A stretch of 50,806 nt of DNA, taken from DATNPH01 sp036703315 (lineage in GTDB: Bacteria; Cyanobacteriota; Cyanobacteriia; Cyanobacteriales; Coleofasciculaceae). The stretch lies in contig DATNPH010000150.1 of NCBI GenBank assembly GCA_036703315.1, positions 1 to 50,806 on the forward strand, read 5' to 3'. The notes under the pieces were generated by a model, which worked only from the letters and a program-made list of their open reading frames with translations, did no database searches and had not been told where the DNA came from. Positions 25,696 to 35,148 of the stretch are shown here, one piece after another (the first letter of the stretch is position 1; each line of letters starts with the position of its first letter). Position numbers and translations under genes: made by a program.

Positions 25696-26193
25696 TCGTC
25701 TGTAACGTCTTTGATGATGGACTAGCAGCGTTTAGCAGGTGGAGATTGTTCTTTGTCTTGTACATTTTGTACAAATCTAAGGCAGCGAAATTAACATTTT
25801 TCTGTAAAAATGCTGAAATATCGATGTCTGAGCAGTTAACCATTATCCCAGGATGCACCTATTATGATGAAGGCAATGCTTACGGTTAGCCAAGTCTCCC
25901 TTTGCGTGAATCCTTATGGAGCACAAGAAGAATCACCCTCTTTTTTGGGAAAAGACTAGCTTTTAGATTGCCAGTTGGCTAACACTAGCGAATTCAACTT
26001 AGCAAGCTGACCAGTGATGGACGCTTAGGCGTAAGCGTTTTCTTGCCATTGTTAAGATGTTCATCTTTGAATTCCATTTTTCCGTAATCCTGCTGTTGCT
26101 ATAAATCTCTGTAATCATCTATAGAAAGTATTGTCATAAACTTGCCACACAAGTACATCCAGTCTTTTTTTCAAGTGAGGAAGTGAAATCGCT
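25696..26193. other. 498-base intergenic region between tyrS and PBP gene
   Basis: The region contains a palindrome near tyrS (25758-25774), a 31-codon open frame at 25864-25959 of doubtful value, and a short hairpin with T run at 26021-26041 (ACGCTTA-GGCG-TAAGCGT). The last could end a small transcript. No known RNA family was recognised. Confidence 0.4.
25758..25774. promoter_or_regulatory. perfect palindrome upstream of tyrS
   Basis: TTGTACATTTTGTACAA has 7-bp perfect arms around TTT, 63 bases upstream of the tyrS ATG. It fits neither the NtcA site (GTA-N8-TAC) nor the LexA consensus. It is a candidate operator for an unknown regulator. Confidence 0.45.
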
Positions 26194-28101
26194 GTGTCGT
26201 CTAGCACCATTCAACAAAAAAAAGATACGAAAAGTAGCTCATCACCAGCTTTTCGGTTTGTCCAAGGAGTTGCTCAGGTATCAGGCGGAACCATCCTCGG
26301 CATTACCATGCTAACGAGCTCGGTCATCGCTGGTGGTCTGGTCGGCTTGGCGACAAGCTTCCGTAACCTTCCAGATGTCAGAGTACTACGGAGCTATGTA
26401 CCAACTGAAACCAGTTATATCTATGACATTAAGGGTAAAGAACTTGCCAGTCTCCACGGTGAAGCCAATCGTGAAGTCGTCAAATTAGACAAAATCAACC
26501 CGAACCTCAAGCGGGCAGTGCTGGCAATGGAAGATAGCCACTTCTACATGCACCATGGCATTAACCCCAACAGTATCGGTCGTGCCTTCTTAATAAACTG
26601 GCAGAATAAAACAGTCGTCGAAGGCGGCTCAACGCTTACTCAGCAGCTGGTGAAGAATCTATTTCTCAAGCCAGAGGGCAAGGTTAGTCGCAAAATCGCT
26701 GAGGCGGTGATGGCAATTCGGGTGGAGCAAATCTTCACCAAAGACCAAATTCTAGAAATGTACCTCAATCAAATCTATTGGGGTCACAACAACTATGGCA
26801 TCCAAACTGCTACCCAAAGCTACTTTGGTAAGACTGCCGATAAGCTCACCTTGGCAGAGTCGGCGATGCTAGCTGGAATAATCCAGTCACCGGAAGAATA
26901 CAGTCCTTTCGTTAACTTGAAAGTTGCCAAAGAGCGACAAGCCATAGCCCTAGGTCGGATGCGAGAGTTGGGGTGGATTACGGCAAATGAAGAAGAAGCT
27001 GCTCGTAAGCAAAAGGTGAAACTGGGCAAGCTTACTTCGTGGCAGGGTAGTACACTTCCTTACATCACGGAAGCCGTTGTCGCTGAGTTAAATGATCGAT
27101 TTGGTCGGGATACGGTTCTTAAAGGTGGGATGCGAATCCAGACCACAATTGACTACAATTTCCAGCGGATGGCGGAAGAAACTGTCAGGCGTGCCCATGC
27201 TAACCTAGGCGTTTATGCTGACCAAGTGGCGCTAGCGGCGGTTGATCCTCGGACGCATTTTGTCAAAGCATTGGTAGGCGGAATTGACTATAAAAAGAGT
27301 CAGTTTAACCGTGCCATTCAAGCCCGCCGTCAGCCCGGATCATCCTTTAAACCGTTTGTTTATTACGCCGCCTTTGCCACGGGCAAATATTCGCCAGACT
27401 CTACTGTTATTGACGCTCCAGTTAGCTATCGGGATGGTGACGGCTGGTACTCTCCCCAAAACTACGGAGGTGGCTTCTCTGGTGCTGTAAGCATTCGCAC
27501 CGCTTTGATGAATTCTATCAATATCCCGGCAATCAAGTTAGGCAAAGCCGTTGGACTAGATAAAGTCATTGAAACCTGCCGTACCCTTGGGATTAAGAGT
27601 CCGATGGAACCCGTGACATCTTTACCTCTTGGAGCGATTGGAGTGACACCACTGGAAATGGCGGGAGCCTATGCTACCTTCGCTAATAATGGTTGGCATT
27701 CTGATCCCACAGTGATTGTCCGGGTAACAGACACTGATGGAAACGTGTTGCTAGACAACACACCTAAACCCAAGCAAGTTCTCGACCCTTGGGCTAGCGC
27801 TTCCCTCACTAACGTGCTGCAAAGCGTAATTGCTGGCGGTACCGGGAAAAACGCCAATATCGGGCGTCCAGCGGCAGGTAAGACTGGCACCACATCTTCA
27901 GAGCGAGATATTTGGTTTGTGGGATATACACCCCAGTTGTCAACTGCTGTTTGGGTTGGCAATGATGACAATAGACCGCTAGGAGGTGGAGCAACAGGTG
28001 GTGTATATGTTGCTCCTATCTGGCGAGATTTTATGCTGAAGGCTTTGAGGGATGAACCAGTTCAATACTTCACATCACCCTCTAAGTTTAATCGACCCTA
28101 G
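26194..28101 (+). CDS. class A penicillin-binding protein (transglycosylase/transpeptidase)
   Basis: This 635-aa bifunctional murein synthase has an N-terminal transmembrane anchor (about 33-55). The GT51 glycosyltransferase domain has catalytic Glu113 in EDSHFYMHHG, GGSTLTQQLVKN and RKIAEAVMAI. The transpeptidase domain carries Ser383 of SSFK (RQPGSSFKPFVY), S441-I-N443 and K563-T-G (GKTGTTSSERD). GTG at 26194 is the start. It polymerises and cross-links peptidoglycan in the periplasm. Short for PBP1a, it belongs to the compact form common in cyanobacteria, which have several paralogues. No catalytic residue is missing. Confidence 0.95.
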   Translation: MSSSTIQQKKDTKSSSSPAFRFVQGVAQVSGGTILGITMLTSSVIAGGLVGLATSFRNLPDVRVLRSYVPTETSYIYDIKGKELASLHGEANREVVKLDKINPNLKRAVLAMEDSHFYMHHGINPNSIGRAFLINWQNKTVVEGGSTLTQQLVKNLFLKPEGKVSRKIAEAVMAIRVEQIFTKDQILEMYLNQIYWGHNNYGIQTATQSYFGKTADKLTLAESAMLAGIIQSPEEYSPFVNLKVAKERQAIALGRMRELGWITANEEEAARKQKVKLGKLTSWQGSTLPYITEAVVAELNDRFGRDTVLKGGMRIQTTIDYNFQRMAEETVRRAHANLGVYADQVALAAVDPRTHFVKALVGGIDYKKSQFNRAIQARRQPGSSFKPFVYYAAFATGKYSPDSTVIDAPVSYRDGDGWYSPQNYGGGFSGAVSIRTALMNSINIPAIKLGKAVGLDKVIETCRTLGIKSPMEPVTSLPLGAIGVTPLEMAGAYATFANNGWHSDPTVIVRVTDTDGNVLLDNTPKPKQVLDPWASASLTNVLQSVIAGGTGKNANIGRPAAGKTGTTSSERDIWFVGYTPQLSTAVWVGNDDNRPLGGGATGGVYVAPIWRDFMLKALRDEPVQYFTSPSKFNRP

Positions 28102-28219
28102 GTAGCCTTTAGCTATTACGTAGATAGTCAGCTGTCAGCTTCTAAAGCTTTTGAGTCTATCAATTAGCGGCTCTTGCCGGATAACGACTAACAAAGTATA
28201 AAAAGCTGATAGCTGGTTG

Positions 28220-28591
28220 CTAAGATTGCTTTTCTATCTCTGACTTCATCCGCTCTAGAGTCATATTCATTTGGTCAAACATCTGCTGAGGTGTGATACC
28301 AAACTGACCAAGCTGTGTTTTTAACTGTTGTACAGTCATCTGTGCCATAAAGTCATCAGATAACTCGAAGCGCTTCATAAAAATATGGTAGCGCTCCATT
28401 AAGGATTCCATCTGCTCGATAAAGATTTTTTTCCCTTCAAGGTCAAATTTGCCATAGCTGGCTCCCAATTGGATCAGGGATTGATAATCTTCGAACAGCT
28501 GCTTAGCTTCTTGCTGAATAATCTCGGAATCAAAAAAACCCATTGCTCTTAATATGTCAACCAACTGGGTTGTACTGCTGCCTTTAGTCAC
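28220..28591 (-). CDS. DUF1825 family protein
   Basis: This 123-aa protein has the typical cyanobacterial DUF1825 sequence (FFDSEIIQQEAKQLFEDYQS, GKFDLEGKKIFIEQMESLM and RFELSDDFMAQMTVQQL). It is all-helical, probably cytosolic, and conserved across cyanobacteria with no established function. The first about 15 residues (TKGSSTTQLVDILRA) look like an extension; the family often starts near MGFF (about residue 17). It is convergent with the PBP gene. Confidence 0.9.
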   Translation of the reverse strand: MTKGSSTTQLVDILRAMGFFDSEIIQQEAKQLFEDYQSLIQLGASYGKFDLEGKKIFIEQMESLMERYHIFMKRFELSDDFMAQMTVQQLKTQLGQFGITPQQMFDQMNMTLERMKSEIEKQS

Positions 28592-28810
28592 AATTTTAGT
28601 GCAGTGCCTAGCGTCCGCGAAAGTCGGTTTCCCGTATTATGTGTGAGGAAAATACTCATTATTAGCGTAGGTGCTGTCTAGAAAGTAGGGAGTAGTGAGT
28701 GGTGAGTGGTTTGGTCTTCTGAATCCTGAGCGCTTTTTGGTCAATATCATAGAAGGATGAATGACTGGTGCTTTCTTTAAACAGAGCCAGCTTTAAAGGG
28801 AAGAGCAAGT

Positions 28811-29206
28811 ATGTTGAGTAAACCGAAAAATCGAAAAGTCGCCGCCTTCCTAGCGTTCACTGGGACAGTATTACCGATTTCTGGATTCCACAAGTTTTAT
28901 CTAGGGCAGCCGGTGTGGGGGATATTGTACTTGCTGCTTTGGTGGACGCACATTCCTAAAGTAGCCAGTGCAATTGAAGGAGTTTGGTACCTGCTACAAG
29001 ATCAAGCCGAGTTTGACCGCAATTTTAACCTGAATGTGCTCCCTGCTGAGTCCTTGAGTGCGACTCAATCGGCTAGTATTGACCCTGCTCAAGTGGGAGC
29101 GATCGCGGATGCTCTTCGTCAGCTAGACAAGTTACGCCAAGATGGGCTAATGTCCGAGTATGAATTTGAGCAAAAGCGTCGCCAATTGCTTGACCGCATC
29201 GCGTAA
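28811..29206 (+). CDS. TM2-domain and SHOCT-like membrane protein
   Basis: This 131-aa protein begins with a TM2-like domain: two hydrophobic segments (VAAFLAFTGTVLPISGFHKF and PVWGILYLLLWW) with the GxHKFYLGQ turn. After a Ser/Ala linker comes a C-terminal SHOCT motif (LDKLRQDGLMSEYEFEQKRR). SHOCT motifs usually mediate oligomerisation. It lies 5 bases upstream of the ComEA-like gene, so the two form an operon. Its specific function is unknown. Confidence 0.85.
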   Translation: MLSKPKNRKVAAFLAFTGTVLPISGFHKFYLGQPVWGILYLLLWWTHIPKVASAIEGVWYLLQDQAEFDRNFNLNVLPAESLSATQSASIDPAQVGAIADALRQLDKLRQDGLMSEYEFEQKRRQLLDRIA

Positions 29207-29211
29207 GGTCA

Positions 29212-29757
29212 ATGACACGATTTAACTGGCTTCCCCAACCTAGAGTGAACCCGAATTGGCAATCAATTCGGGTACGGATTCAGAGCGACCCCTACTACCG
29301 CCTACAATCGGCAGAAGAAATTGCGATCGCTGCCGAACTCGGTATGCAAATTGATGTCAATCAAGCGAGTGTTGATGATTGGTTAAGATTACCAGGACTA
29401 TCTATTCACCAAGCACGATCGCTGGTTGAACTCACTGGCAGTGGTATTCAGTTTTGCTGCCTAGAAGACCTAGCCGCAGCCCTGAGTGTACCAGTTCAAC
29501 GTCTCCTCCCGTTGAAAGTGCTTCTGAGGTTTTGTTATTACGATATCGAAAGTTCTTCTACACCTGGGCAAATCAATCCCAATCTGGCATCAGTAGAACA
29601 GTTGACAAAAATCCCAGCCATTGACTTGTTTCTGGCCAGAGCGATCATGCAAAATCGTCTTGATCAGGGTGCTTACCGTAATCTTGCTGATTTCCAACGA
29701 CGCCTTTCCCTCAATCCTCAGCTGACATCTGAGCTAATGTACTACCTGAGATTTTGA
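29212..29757 (+). CDS. ComEA-like helix-hairpin-helix protein
   Basis: This 181-aa protein has two HhH units of the ComEA/T2SS-K type: INVNQ-like DVNQASVDDWLRLPGLSIHQA (about 43-63, read as two pieces) and NPNLASVEQLTKIPAIDLFLA. Each has the asparagine-x-A-x-x-x-L-x-x-L-P-x-I pattern. Unlike secreted ComEA it has no signal peptide, so it is probably cytosolic, although it follows a membrane protein gene. It may bind DNA non-specifically. The start ATG is 5 bases after the TM2 gene stop. A hairpin at 29769-29787 follows its stop. Confidence 0.8.
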   Translation: MTRFNWLPQPRVNPNWQSIRVRIQSDPYYRLQSAEEIAIAAELGMQIDVNQASVDDWLRLPGLSIHQARSLVELTGSGIQFCCLEDLAAALSVPVQRLLPLKVLLRFCYYDIESSSTPGQINPNLASVEQLTKIPAIDLFLARAIMQNRLDQGAYRNLADFQRRLSLNPQLTSELMYYLRF

Positions 29758-29768
29758 AAGTTGAGAAT

Positions 29769-29787
29769 CCCGCCTTCTTAAGGCGGG
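29769..29787. terminator. bidirectional terminator hairpin
   Basis: CCCGCCTT (29769-29776) and AAGGCGGG (29780-29787) form an 8-bp stem with a 3-nt loop, between the convergent ComEA-like and moeA genes. The flanking T content is modest. Confidence 0.65.
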
Positions 29788-29847
29788 GTTGGAGTTAGTG
29801 AATAGTAGATAGTGGGGGGATTACAAAGCTTCTCTAGTGACTACTGA

Positions 29848-31113
29848 CTAACTAACCCGTAACACTTGAACCATTTCTCCTCCTGAAATCAGCGTTTGAC
29901 CTATAGGCACAATAGCTAGACTATTACTCTGAGCCAGGTTAATCAAATTACCTGAACTATGGCTACCATAGGCTAAGTCAAACTCGTAGGCTCCATCTAC
30001 TAGATGCAACTGACCCCAAAGGTAGGTTTCTACCTTACCGTTAGAGCGTAAGTCCTGACGCGATCGCACCTGCACAAATACTGGCTTCCAGAACTCTGGA
30101 GGCAAACCAGAAAGCTTTCTCAATGTCGGTTGCACAAACCGCCAACAACTCACTAAGGCAGAAACCGGATTCCCCGGCAGTCCAAAATATAATACTCGAC
30201 GCCTTCCCCCCTGCTGCTCCCTTTCGCTAACGGGGGGAAACGTAGCGACGGTTAGAGGTTTACCGGGTTTCATGGCAACAGAACGGATGTGAATTTCAGC
30301 ACCCAGCTGAGCCAAGATTTGATCGACATAGTCATAATCTCCTACTGAGACACCGCCAGTTGAGAGAACAATATCTGCACAACAGATGGCTTGTGCAATC
30401 GCCTTCTTGAGAACCTCTGGCTCGTCAGGTACAATTCCCAGCGACTGAGGGATTCCGCCCAACCCAGTAACTAGAGCTGCAAGGGCGTATTGATTGGAGT
30501 CCACAATCTGACCTGGTTGCAGGGATTGGTCAGGTGTCACCAATTCGTTACCTGTAGACAGAATTGCTACGCGGGGACGACGGTAGACAGGTAGCCTAGT
30601 ACATTGGGCTGCCGCTACTACCGCGATTTCTGGAGCATTCAGAATAGTTCCCGGCGTCAGCAACGGTGTTCCCGCCTTGTAAAAAGAGCCTCGATGACGT
30701 ACAAAAGCTTGCGGTTCGGGTGCCTCTAAGATAAATATGCGCTGCCCCTCCCGCCTAGTATGCTCCTGCATGACTACTGTATCTGCACCCATTGGCATAC
30801 AAGCCCCAGTTAAGATACGGGACGCCTGTCCTTGTTGAACCGAATATTGAGGCTCTTTCCCAGCTGGAATTTCTTCGATTATTTCCAAAACAACTGGCTC
30901 ATCGGCACTACAGAACTGGATATCGGTATGACGTACTGCATACCCATCCATCGCCGAATTATCCCAGTGAGGAAAATCCAATTGACTCGTTACTGAGGAA
31001 GCCAGAATGCGACTAGTCGCAGTGGTTAAGTCTACAACCTCTGCGTCGAGCTGTTTGTCAAACGGCTGCACCAAACTAAAAATTACTGACTCCGCTTCTT
31101 GAACTGACAGCAT
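29848..31113 (-). CDS. moeA: molybdopterin molybdenumtransferase
   Basis: MoeA inserts molybdate into adenylylated molybdopterin. The sequence has the family features: SAMDGYAVR (read DNSAMDGYAV), GACMPMGADTVVMQE, LSTGNELV, VDSNQYAL, the catalytic STGGVSVGDYDYV and GLPGNPVSALV. Its length (about 421 aa from the ATG at 31113, MLSVQEAESVIF) is normal. A GTG at 31134 would add 7 residues and is less likely. It implies the cell makes molybdenum cofactor, for example for nitrate reductase. No other mo genes are in the window. Confidence 0.95.
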   Translation of the reverse strand: MLSVQEAESVIFSLVQPFDKQLDAEVVDLTTATSRILASSVTSQLDFPHWDNSAMDGYAVRHTDIQFCSADEPVVLEIIEEIPAGKEPQYSVQQGQASRILTGACMPMGADTVVMQEHTRREGQRIFILEAPEPQAFVRHRGSFYKAGTPLLTPGTILNAPEIAVVAAAQCTRLPVYRRPRVAILSTGNELVTPDQSLQPGQIVDSNQYALAALVTGLGGIPQSLGIVPDEPEVLKKAIAQAICCADIVLSTGGVSVGDYDYVDQILAQLGAEIHIRSVAMKPGKPLTVATFPPVSEREQQGGRRRVLYFGLPGNPVSALVSCWRFVQPTLRKLSGLPPEFWKPVFVQVRSRQDLRSNGKVETYLWGQLHLVDGAYEFDLAYGSHSSGNLINLAQSNSLAIVPIGQTLISGGEMVQVLRVS

Positions 31114-31276
31114 TGTCCTCAATCCCGACTTCACGCTTCTATTAATACTATTGCTGTTTTTGTCGGTATCTGTATTTCAACAACCCACTCTTAGCTTTAA
31201 AGGACTATAAAAATTCGATAGGGGTCGCAAGCTAAGATATTAAAGTAGCCAAGCCAGTCCGCACTGCCAATTCCTC

Positions 31277-31813
31277 ATGAGTATCGAGCCTATCGAGCCC
31301 ATTTACAATCGCTTTCCAAAGGTGCCGATTGAGCGACGGACTGCTGCCTTCGTAATTGATTTTCTTGGAGTTTGGCTAGTCAGTTCATTCGTGCCCAGCA
31401 TGCTGTTTCAGATGCTGGTATTCATGTTGCTTTGGCTAGGGCTGCGGGTGCTGATGGTATCGAGCAATCAGGGGCAAAGTCTTGGGCGCTGGGCATTGGA
31501 TATAAAAGTTCTTGATGCCAAAGGCAAGATTCCTGGACTGATAACATTAGCCAAACGGGAAGGGATTGTTGGATTTTGTGCTCTCTTAGCAATGATTGGT
31601 CTGAGGATTGGTCTGGCTAACGGCATCTCGTTGCTGCTATTAATTTCTCCGTTAGCAGCAGATTGTGGTGTAGCGTTTGCAGATGCTGAAGCTCAGCAAG
31701 CCTTCCATGACCGTATTGCCAAAACGTTTGTCATCCAAAGTCGTCGGGGTTTTTCCCTCGACCTACGTCTCAAAAAATTATTTGCTCAAGTGAGACAGGG
31801 CAGACTAAAATAA
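31277..31813 (+). CDS. RDD-family membrane protein
   Basis: This 178-aa protein has the RDD pattern: RRTAAFVIDFLGVWLVSSFV at the start (Arg and Asp at the first membrane edge), SNQGQSLGRWALDIKVLDAK, and a later hydrophobic pair around 90-135. RDD proteins are small integral membrane proteins of mostly unknown role, some linked to ion transport. The tail is basic (SRRGFSLDLRLKKLFAQVRQ). It lies 46 bases upstream of rpmG and may share its transcript. Confidence 0.88.
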   Translation: MSIEPIEPIYNRFPKVPIERRTAAFVIDFLGVWLVSSFVPSMLFQMLVFMLLWLGLRVLMVSSNQGQSLGRWALDIKVLDAKGKIPGLITLAKREGIVGFCALLAMIGLRIGLANGISLLLLISPLAADCGVAFADAEAQQAFHDRIAKTFVIQSRRGFSLDLRLKKLFAQVRQGRLK

Positions 31814-31859
31814 GAGTTTGTGTGTAATTTTTACCATTTGATTTTCTAGAAATACCACT

Positions 31860-32054
31860 ATGGCAAGCAAGAAAGGTGTCCGCATTGTTATCACTTTGGA
31901 ATGCACTGAGTGTCGCAGCAATCCTGATAAGCGATCGCCTGGGGTATCTCGTTATACAACGATGAAGAACCGTCGTAATACAACCGGGCGTTTAGAGCTG
32001 AAAAAGTTCTGCCCTCACTGCAACAAACACTCTGTTCACAAAGAAATTAAGTAG
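31860..32054 (+). CDS. rpmG: 50S ribosomal protein L33
   Basis: A 64-aa ribosomal protein with the cyanobacterial/plastid L33 sequence (KKGVRIVITLECTEC, RYTTMKNRRNTTGRLELKKF) and four zinc-ligand cysteines (CTEC and CPHC). It is the first gene of a rpmG-rpsR-RNase II cluster, an order I know from other cyanobacteria. Confidence 0.98.
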   Translation: MASKKGVRIVITLECTECRSNPDKRSPGVSRYTTMKNRRNTTGRLELKKFCPHCNKHSVHKEIK

Positions 32055-32090
32055 CTTTAGTTATGGGTCATTTCCTTCGTAGTCAATACT

Positions 32091-32163
32091 GTTAATGACT
32101 AACGATTAATGACTAATGACGTATTGCTCCTTATTCCAGCTAACAACTAACGACTAACAACTA
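32091..32163. repeat. degenerate heptamer repeats between rpmG and rpsR
   Basis: The spacer is built of variants of TAATGAC and TAACGAC/TAACAAC in tandem, the short tandemly repeated type known in filamentous cyanobacteria. It could affect mRNA stability between the two ribosomal genes. Confidence 0.6.
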
Positions 32164-32166
32164 CTC

Positions 32167-32382
32167 ATGGCTTACTTTCGTAAACGTCTTTCTCCCATCA
32201 AACCCGAAGACCCTATTGACTACAAAGATATCGATCTGTTGCGCAAATTTATTACAGAGCGGGGTAAAATTCTACCGCGTCGTATTACAGGTCTAACGGC
32301 TAAACAACAACGAGACTTGACTGAAGCCATTAAGCGAGCTCGTGTTTTGGCTTTGCTTCCCTTCGTTAACAAAGAAGGGTAA
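32167..32382 (+). CDS. rpsR: 30S ribosomal protein S18
   Basis: A 71-aa S18 with the usual core (DYKDIDLLRKFITERGKILP, RRITGLTAKQQRDLTEAIKR, ARVLALLPF). It is small, basic and complete. It lies downstream of rpmG with a heptamer-repeat spacer and upstream of the RNase II family gene. Confidence 0.98.
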   Translation: MAYFRKRLSPIKPEDPIDYKDIDLLRKFITERGKILPRRITGLTAKQQRDLTEAIKRARVLALLPFVNKEG

Positions 32383-32671
32383 ATAAAGATTGCTGCTTTG
32401 AAAGCAAGTTTAAGCAAGAGCGGCGGTATCAACGCGATTAAAAATTGCTCATCAAACAAAGCATGAAGGATGAAGTAAAGTCCTTACAAATCAATTTTGG
32501 AGTTCGAATCCAAATTTGTTGTGAGTTTCATCCTTCATCCCTTTACACTTCAGCCTTTTCTTGGTAATTGGGTCGTTGATACCCTGTTCTTTAGCTTTGG
32601 CAGATTGCACCAACAACTGGATAGACTAGGTGTAGGTTATTAAGTAAACGCTACCGGGGTTAGCGAAACTG

Positions 32672-34687
32672 GTGGAAAAGGGAACACTGATTGAATTTCG
32701 CCTTGGCGGAGAGCGGCGTCTTGCTATTGCCGACCGTCCAGAGGGCAAAAAGCACTGGATCGTCATAGATGAACGTGGTCAAGCTCATACGCTTCATCCC
32801 CGGCAAATCACATACGAAGTGGCGGGTTGTACTTTCAAACCCTCAGAAATTCCTAACTTTCTGAATGAAGTGCACCCTTATCTAGATCCTTCCAGTCTGG
32901 AAGTTGCTTGGGAATTGCTAGTTGAAGATGGGGAAACGGTAACCTGTGCTCAAATGGCACAGCTTCTATTTTCTGATCAGAGTCCACCCCTTTGCTATGC
33001 GGCTTTCTGCTTGCTGTCTGAGGACAAAATCTACTTCAAACAAAAGGCAGACAGCTACGAACCTCGTCCTGCGGCTATGGTTGCCGAAATCAAACATCAA
33101 CGGTTAGCGGAAGAATCAAAACTGCGGGAGCAGCAAGAATTTTTGACCCGCGTACAACAACGATTATCGGGTGTTACGGTCGAGTTGCAGGATAGCGATC
33201 GCACGCGCCTCGATGCCCTAGAACGATTTGTTCTCCACCCAGAGAACACCTCTCGTGCTGCCCAGGAAGTTCTCGCCGCTTTAGGACGCCCTCAAAACCC
33301 CCAGGCTGCCTTCGATTTATTGATAGATCTAGGTTTGTGGAGTCCTCACGAGAATTTGTTTTTGCGGCGTAGTCAAATCCCTATTCACTTTCGTCGGGAG
33401 GTTCTTGAAGTGGCGCAGCAACGCTTGGTTTCTCCACCTCCTGACCCAGACCCAGACCGTTTAGATTTGACTCACCTCAAGGTTTACACGATTGACGACG
33501 AAAGTACCCAAGAAATCGACGACGGTTTGAGCTTAGAAGTCCTCAATGATGGGCGTCAGCGTCTCTGGATTCACATTGCTGACCCAACACGGTTAGTGAT
33601 ACCAGGGGATGAACTCGATATGGAAGCCCGACGACGCAGTACCACGTTGTACTTGCCGACAGGGATGATTCCCATGTTCCCGCCGGAACTGGCAACTGGA
33701 CCGATGAGTTTGGTTCAGGGTAGGGTCTGTCCGGCACTAAGTTTTGGTGTTGTGTTGGATGAAAAGGGCAAGGTACAAGAGTACAGCATTCATGCCAGCA
33801 TCATTCAACCAACCTATCGTCTAACCTACGAAGATGTCGATGAGATGTTGGAGTTAGGGGTAAGTGCAGAACCAGAAATTGCCGCGATCGCTACGTGGGC
33901 GCTACGTCGAGAAGAGTGGCGACGCTCTCAAGGCGCGATCAGCATTCATATGCCAGAGTCGGTGATCAAGGTTCGAAACAATGATGAAATCAGTATTGAG
34001 GTTTTAGAAGATTCTCAAGCGCGGCAGTTGGTGGCAGAAATGATGATTCTTGCCGGTGAAGTGGCAGGGCATTATGGTCAAACCAATCAAATTCCTCTCC
34101 CCTTTCGGGGACAACCTCAGCCAGAACTGCCATCCGAAGAAGAACTTATACAACTGCCAGTCGGACCTGTTCGCTTTTGTGCAATGCGTCGGTGTATGCC
34201 TCGCAGTGAAATGAGTATTGCACCCATGCGGCACGCTGGTCTGGGGCTAGAAACTTATACTCAGGTAACCTCTCCGATCCGTCGCTACACTGACTTACTG
34301 AGTCATTTTCAGATTAAAGCCCATCTACGGGGTGACTCACTGCCCTTTGCGGCTGAACAACTCCAAGAAACGATGCTGAGTGTCACCACGGCGGCTTATG
34401 AAGCAACGTCAGTGGAACGTCAGACCAATCGTTATTGGGGATTAGAATATTTGCGGCGTAACTCTGATCAGGTATGGCAGGCTTTAGTGCTACGCTATCT
34501 GCGAGAAAATGACAATCTAGGACTGATTCTCTTAGAGGATTTAGGTCTAGAGTTAGTCATGCGTTTCAGGCGCTCTATAAGACCGGGCGATCGCTTGGAA
34601 GTCCAAGTTAGCCATGCTGATCCCCGTCAAGATGTTATTCAGTTGCGAGAACTAGTTAACCAAGAGGTTCATGCGGCTGCCACCTAA
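32672..34687 (+). CDS. RNase II/R-family 3'-5' exoribonuclease
   Basis: This 671-aa protein has the RNB catalytic core, with metal-binding aspartates in VYTIDDESTQEIDDGLSLEV (from about residue 271). It also has HIADPTRLVIPG, GMIPMFPPELATGPMSLVQG, the TSPIRRYTDLLSHFQ motif, and a short C-terminal S1-like region. The N-terminal about 270 residues are the cyanobacterial/plastid-type domain rather than a standard cold-shock pair. It processively degrades single-stranded RNA. GTG at 32672 starts the gene. The position after rpmG-rpsR is the conserved cyanobacterial order. A terminator follows at 34707. Confidence 0.94.
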   Translation: MEKGTLIEFRLGGERRLAIADRPEGKKHWIVIDERGQAHTLHPRQITYEVAGCTFKPSEIPNFLNEVHPYLDPSSLEVAWELLVEDGETVTCAQMAQLLFSDQSPPLCYAAFCLLSEDKIYFKQKADSYEPRPAAMVAEIKHQRLAEESKLREQQEFLTRVQQRLSGVTVELQDSDRTRLDALERFVLHPENTSRAAQEVLAALGRPQNPQAAFDLLIDLGLWSPHENLFLRRSQIPIHFRREVLEVAQQRLVSPPPDPDPDRLDLTHLKVYTIDDESTQEIDDGLSLEVLNDGRQRLWIHIADPTRLVIPGDELDMEARRRSTTLYLPTGMIPMFPPELATGPMSLVQGRVCPALSFGVVLDEKGKVQEYSIHASIIQPTYRLTYEDVDEMLELGVSAEPEIAAIATWALRREEWRRSQGAISIHMPESVIKVRNNDEISIEVLEDSQARQLVAEMMILAGEVAGHYGQTNQIPLPFRGQPQPELPSEEELIQLPVGPVRFCAMRRCMPRSEMSIAPMRHAGLGLETYTQVTSPIRRYTDLLSHFQIKAHLRGDSLPFAAEQLQETMLSVTTAAYEATSVERQTNRYWGLEYLRRNSDQVWQALVLRYLRENDNLGLILLEDLGLELVMRFRRSIRPGDRLEVQVSHADPRQDVIQLRELVNQEVHAAAT

Positions 34688-34706
34688 TCATCTAGGTAGT
34701 AAGAAT

Positions 34707-34725
34707 CCCCCGCTATTAGTGGGGG
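34707..34725 (+). terminator. terminator hairpin after RNase II gene
   Basis: CCCCCGC (34707-34713) pairs with GTGGGGG (34719-34725, one G-U) around a 5-nt loop, 20 bases after the stop. Confidence 0.6.
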
Positions 34726-34776
34726 TATTGGGCCGTATGTGCTCAACGTAGGGTTCAAACAAGCGCGATGCTCAAT

Positions 34777-35046
34777 TTATATTCCCATAGCATCCAACTC
34801 ATCTGATGAGACAATCTGTCCTTTAAAAGACTTGGTTACTGCCTCAAATGCAGCAAGATCTTCTTCTGCTATCTCCAGTACAGTAACCATCTTTGCCTCA
34901 ACTTCAGATTCCTCAAGGATTGACGCTTCATCGTCTGGTAGCAAGGGAATATCTGAAAAGGGAAGACTTAGGTAAAATCTTGGCAGTCCCTGATGATAAA
35001 AAGCTACAAAATCCAGAGGATTTGTAAAAATTACTGAAACTCTCAC
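34777..35046 (-). CDS. hypothetical protein (89 aa)
   Basis: GTG-initiated protein, first half hydrophobic and aromatic (VIFTNPLDFVAFYHQGLPRF), second half acidic and helical (EESEVEAKMVTVLEIAEEDL). There is no clear signal peptide. I do not recognise the family. The coding character is credible and no better frame overlaps it. It is convergent with the RNase II gene and divergent from 35149. Confidence 0.5.
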   Translation of the reverse strand: MRVSVIFTNPLDFVAFYHQGLPRFYLSLPFSDIPLLPDDEASILEESEVEAKMVTVLEIAEEDLAAFEAVTKSFKGQIVSSDELDAMGI

Positions 35047-35148
35047 GTCAATGTAGTCCTAGTCAGCAAATCTTGTAAATTATACAAGGTGCTACAGTGA
35101 GGGAGGATGTCACAATAGATAAATAACTCGATTTAAGTATTCATTCGT

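Noticed and set aside
25758..25774. tyrS palindrome as a NtcA or LexA site
   Set aside because: Spacing is GTA-N7-TAC, not N8, and there are five, not four, bases between the GTAC halves as LexA would need.
25864..25959. 31-codon frame in the tyrS/PBP spacer
   Set aside because: Too short and without recognisable features; only noted within the spacer description.
32500..32520. GGAGTTCGAATCC looks like a tRNA T-loop
   Set aside because: The flanks do not form a T stem or acceptor; the region is an ATGAAGGATGAA inverted repeat.
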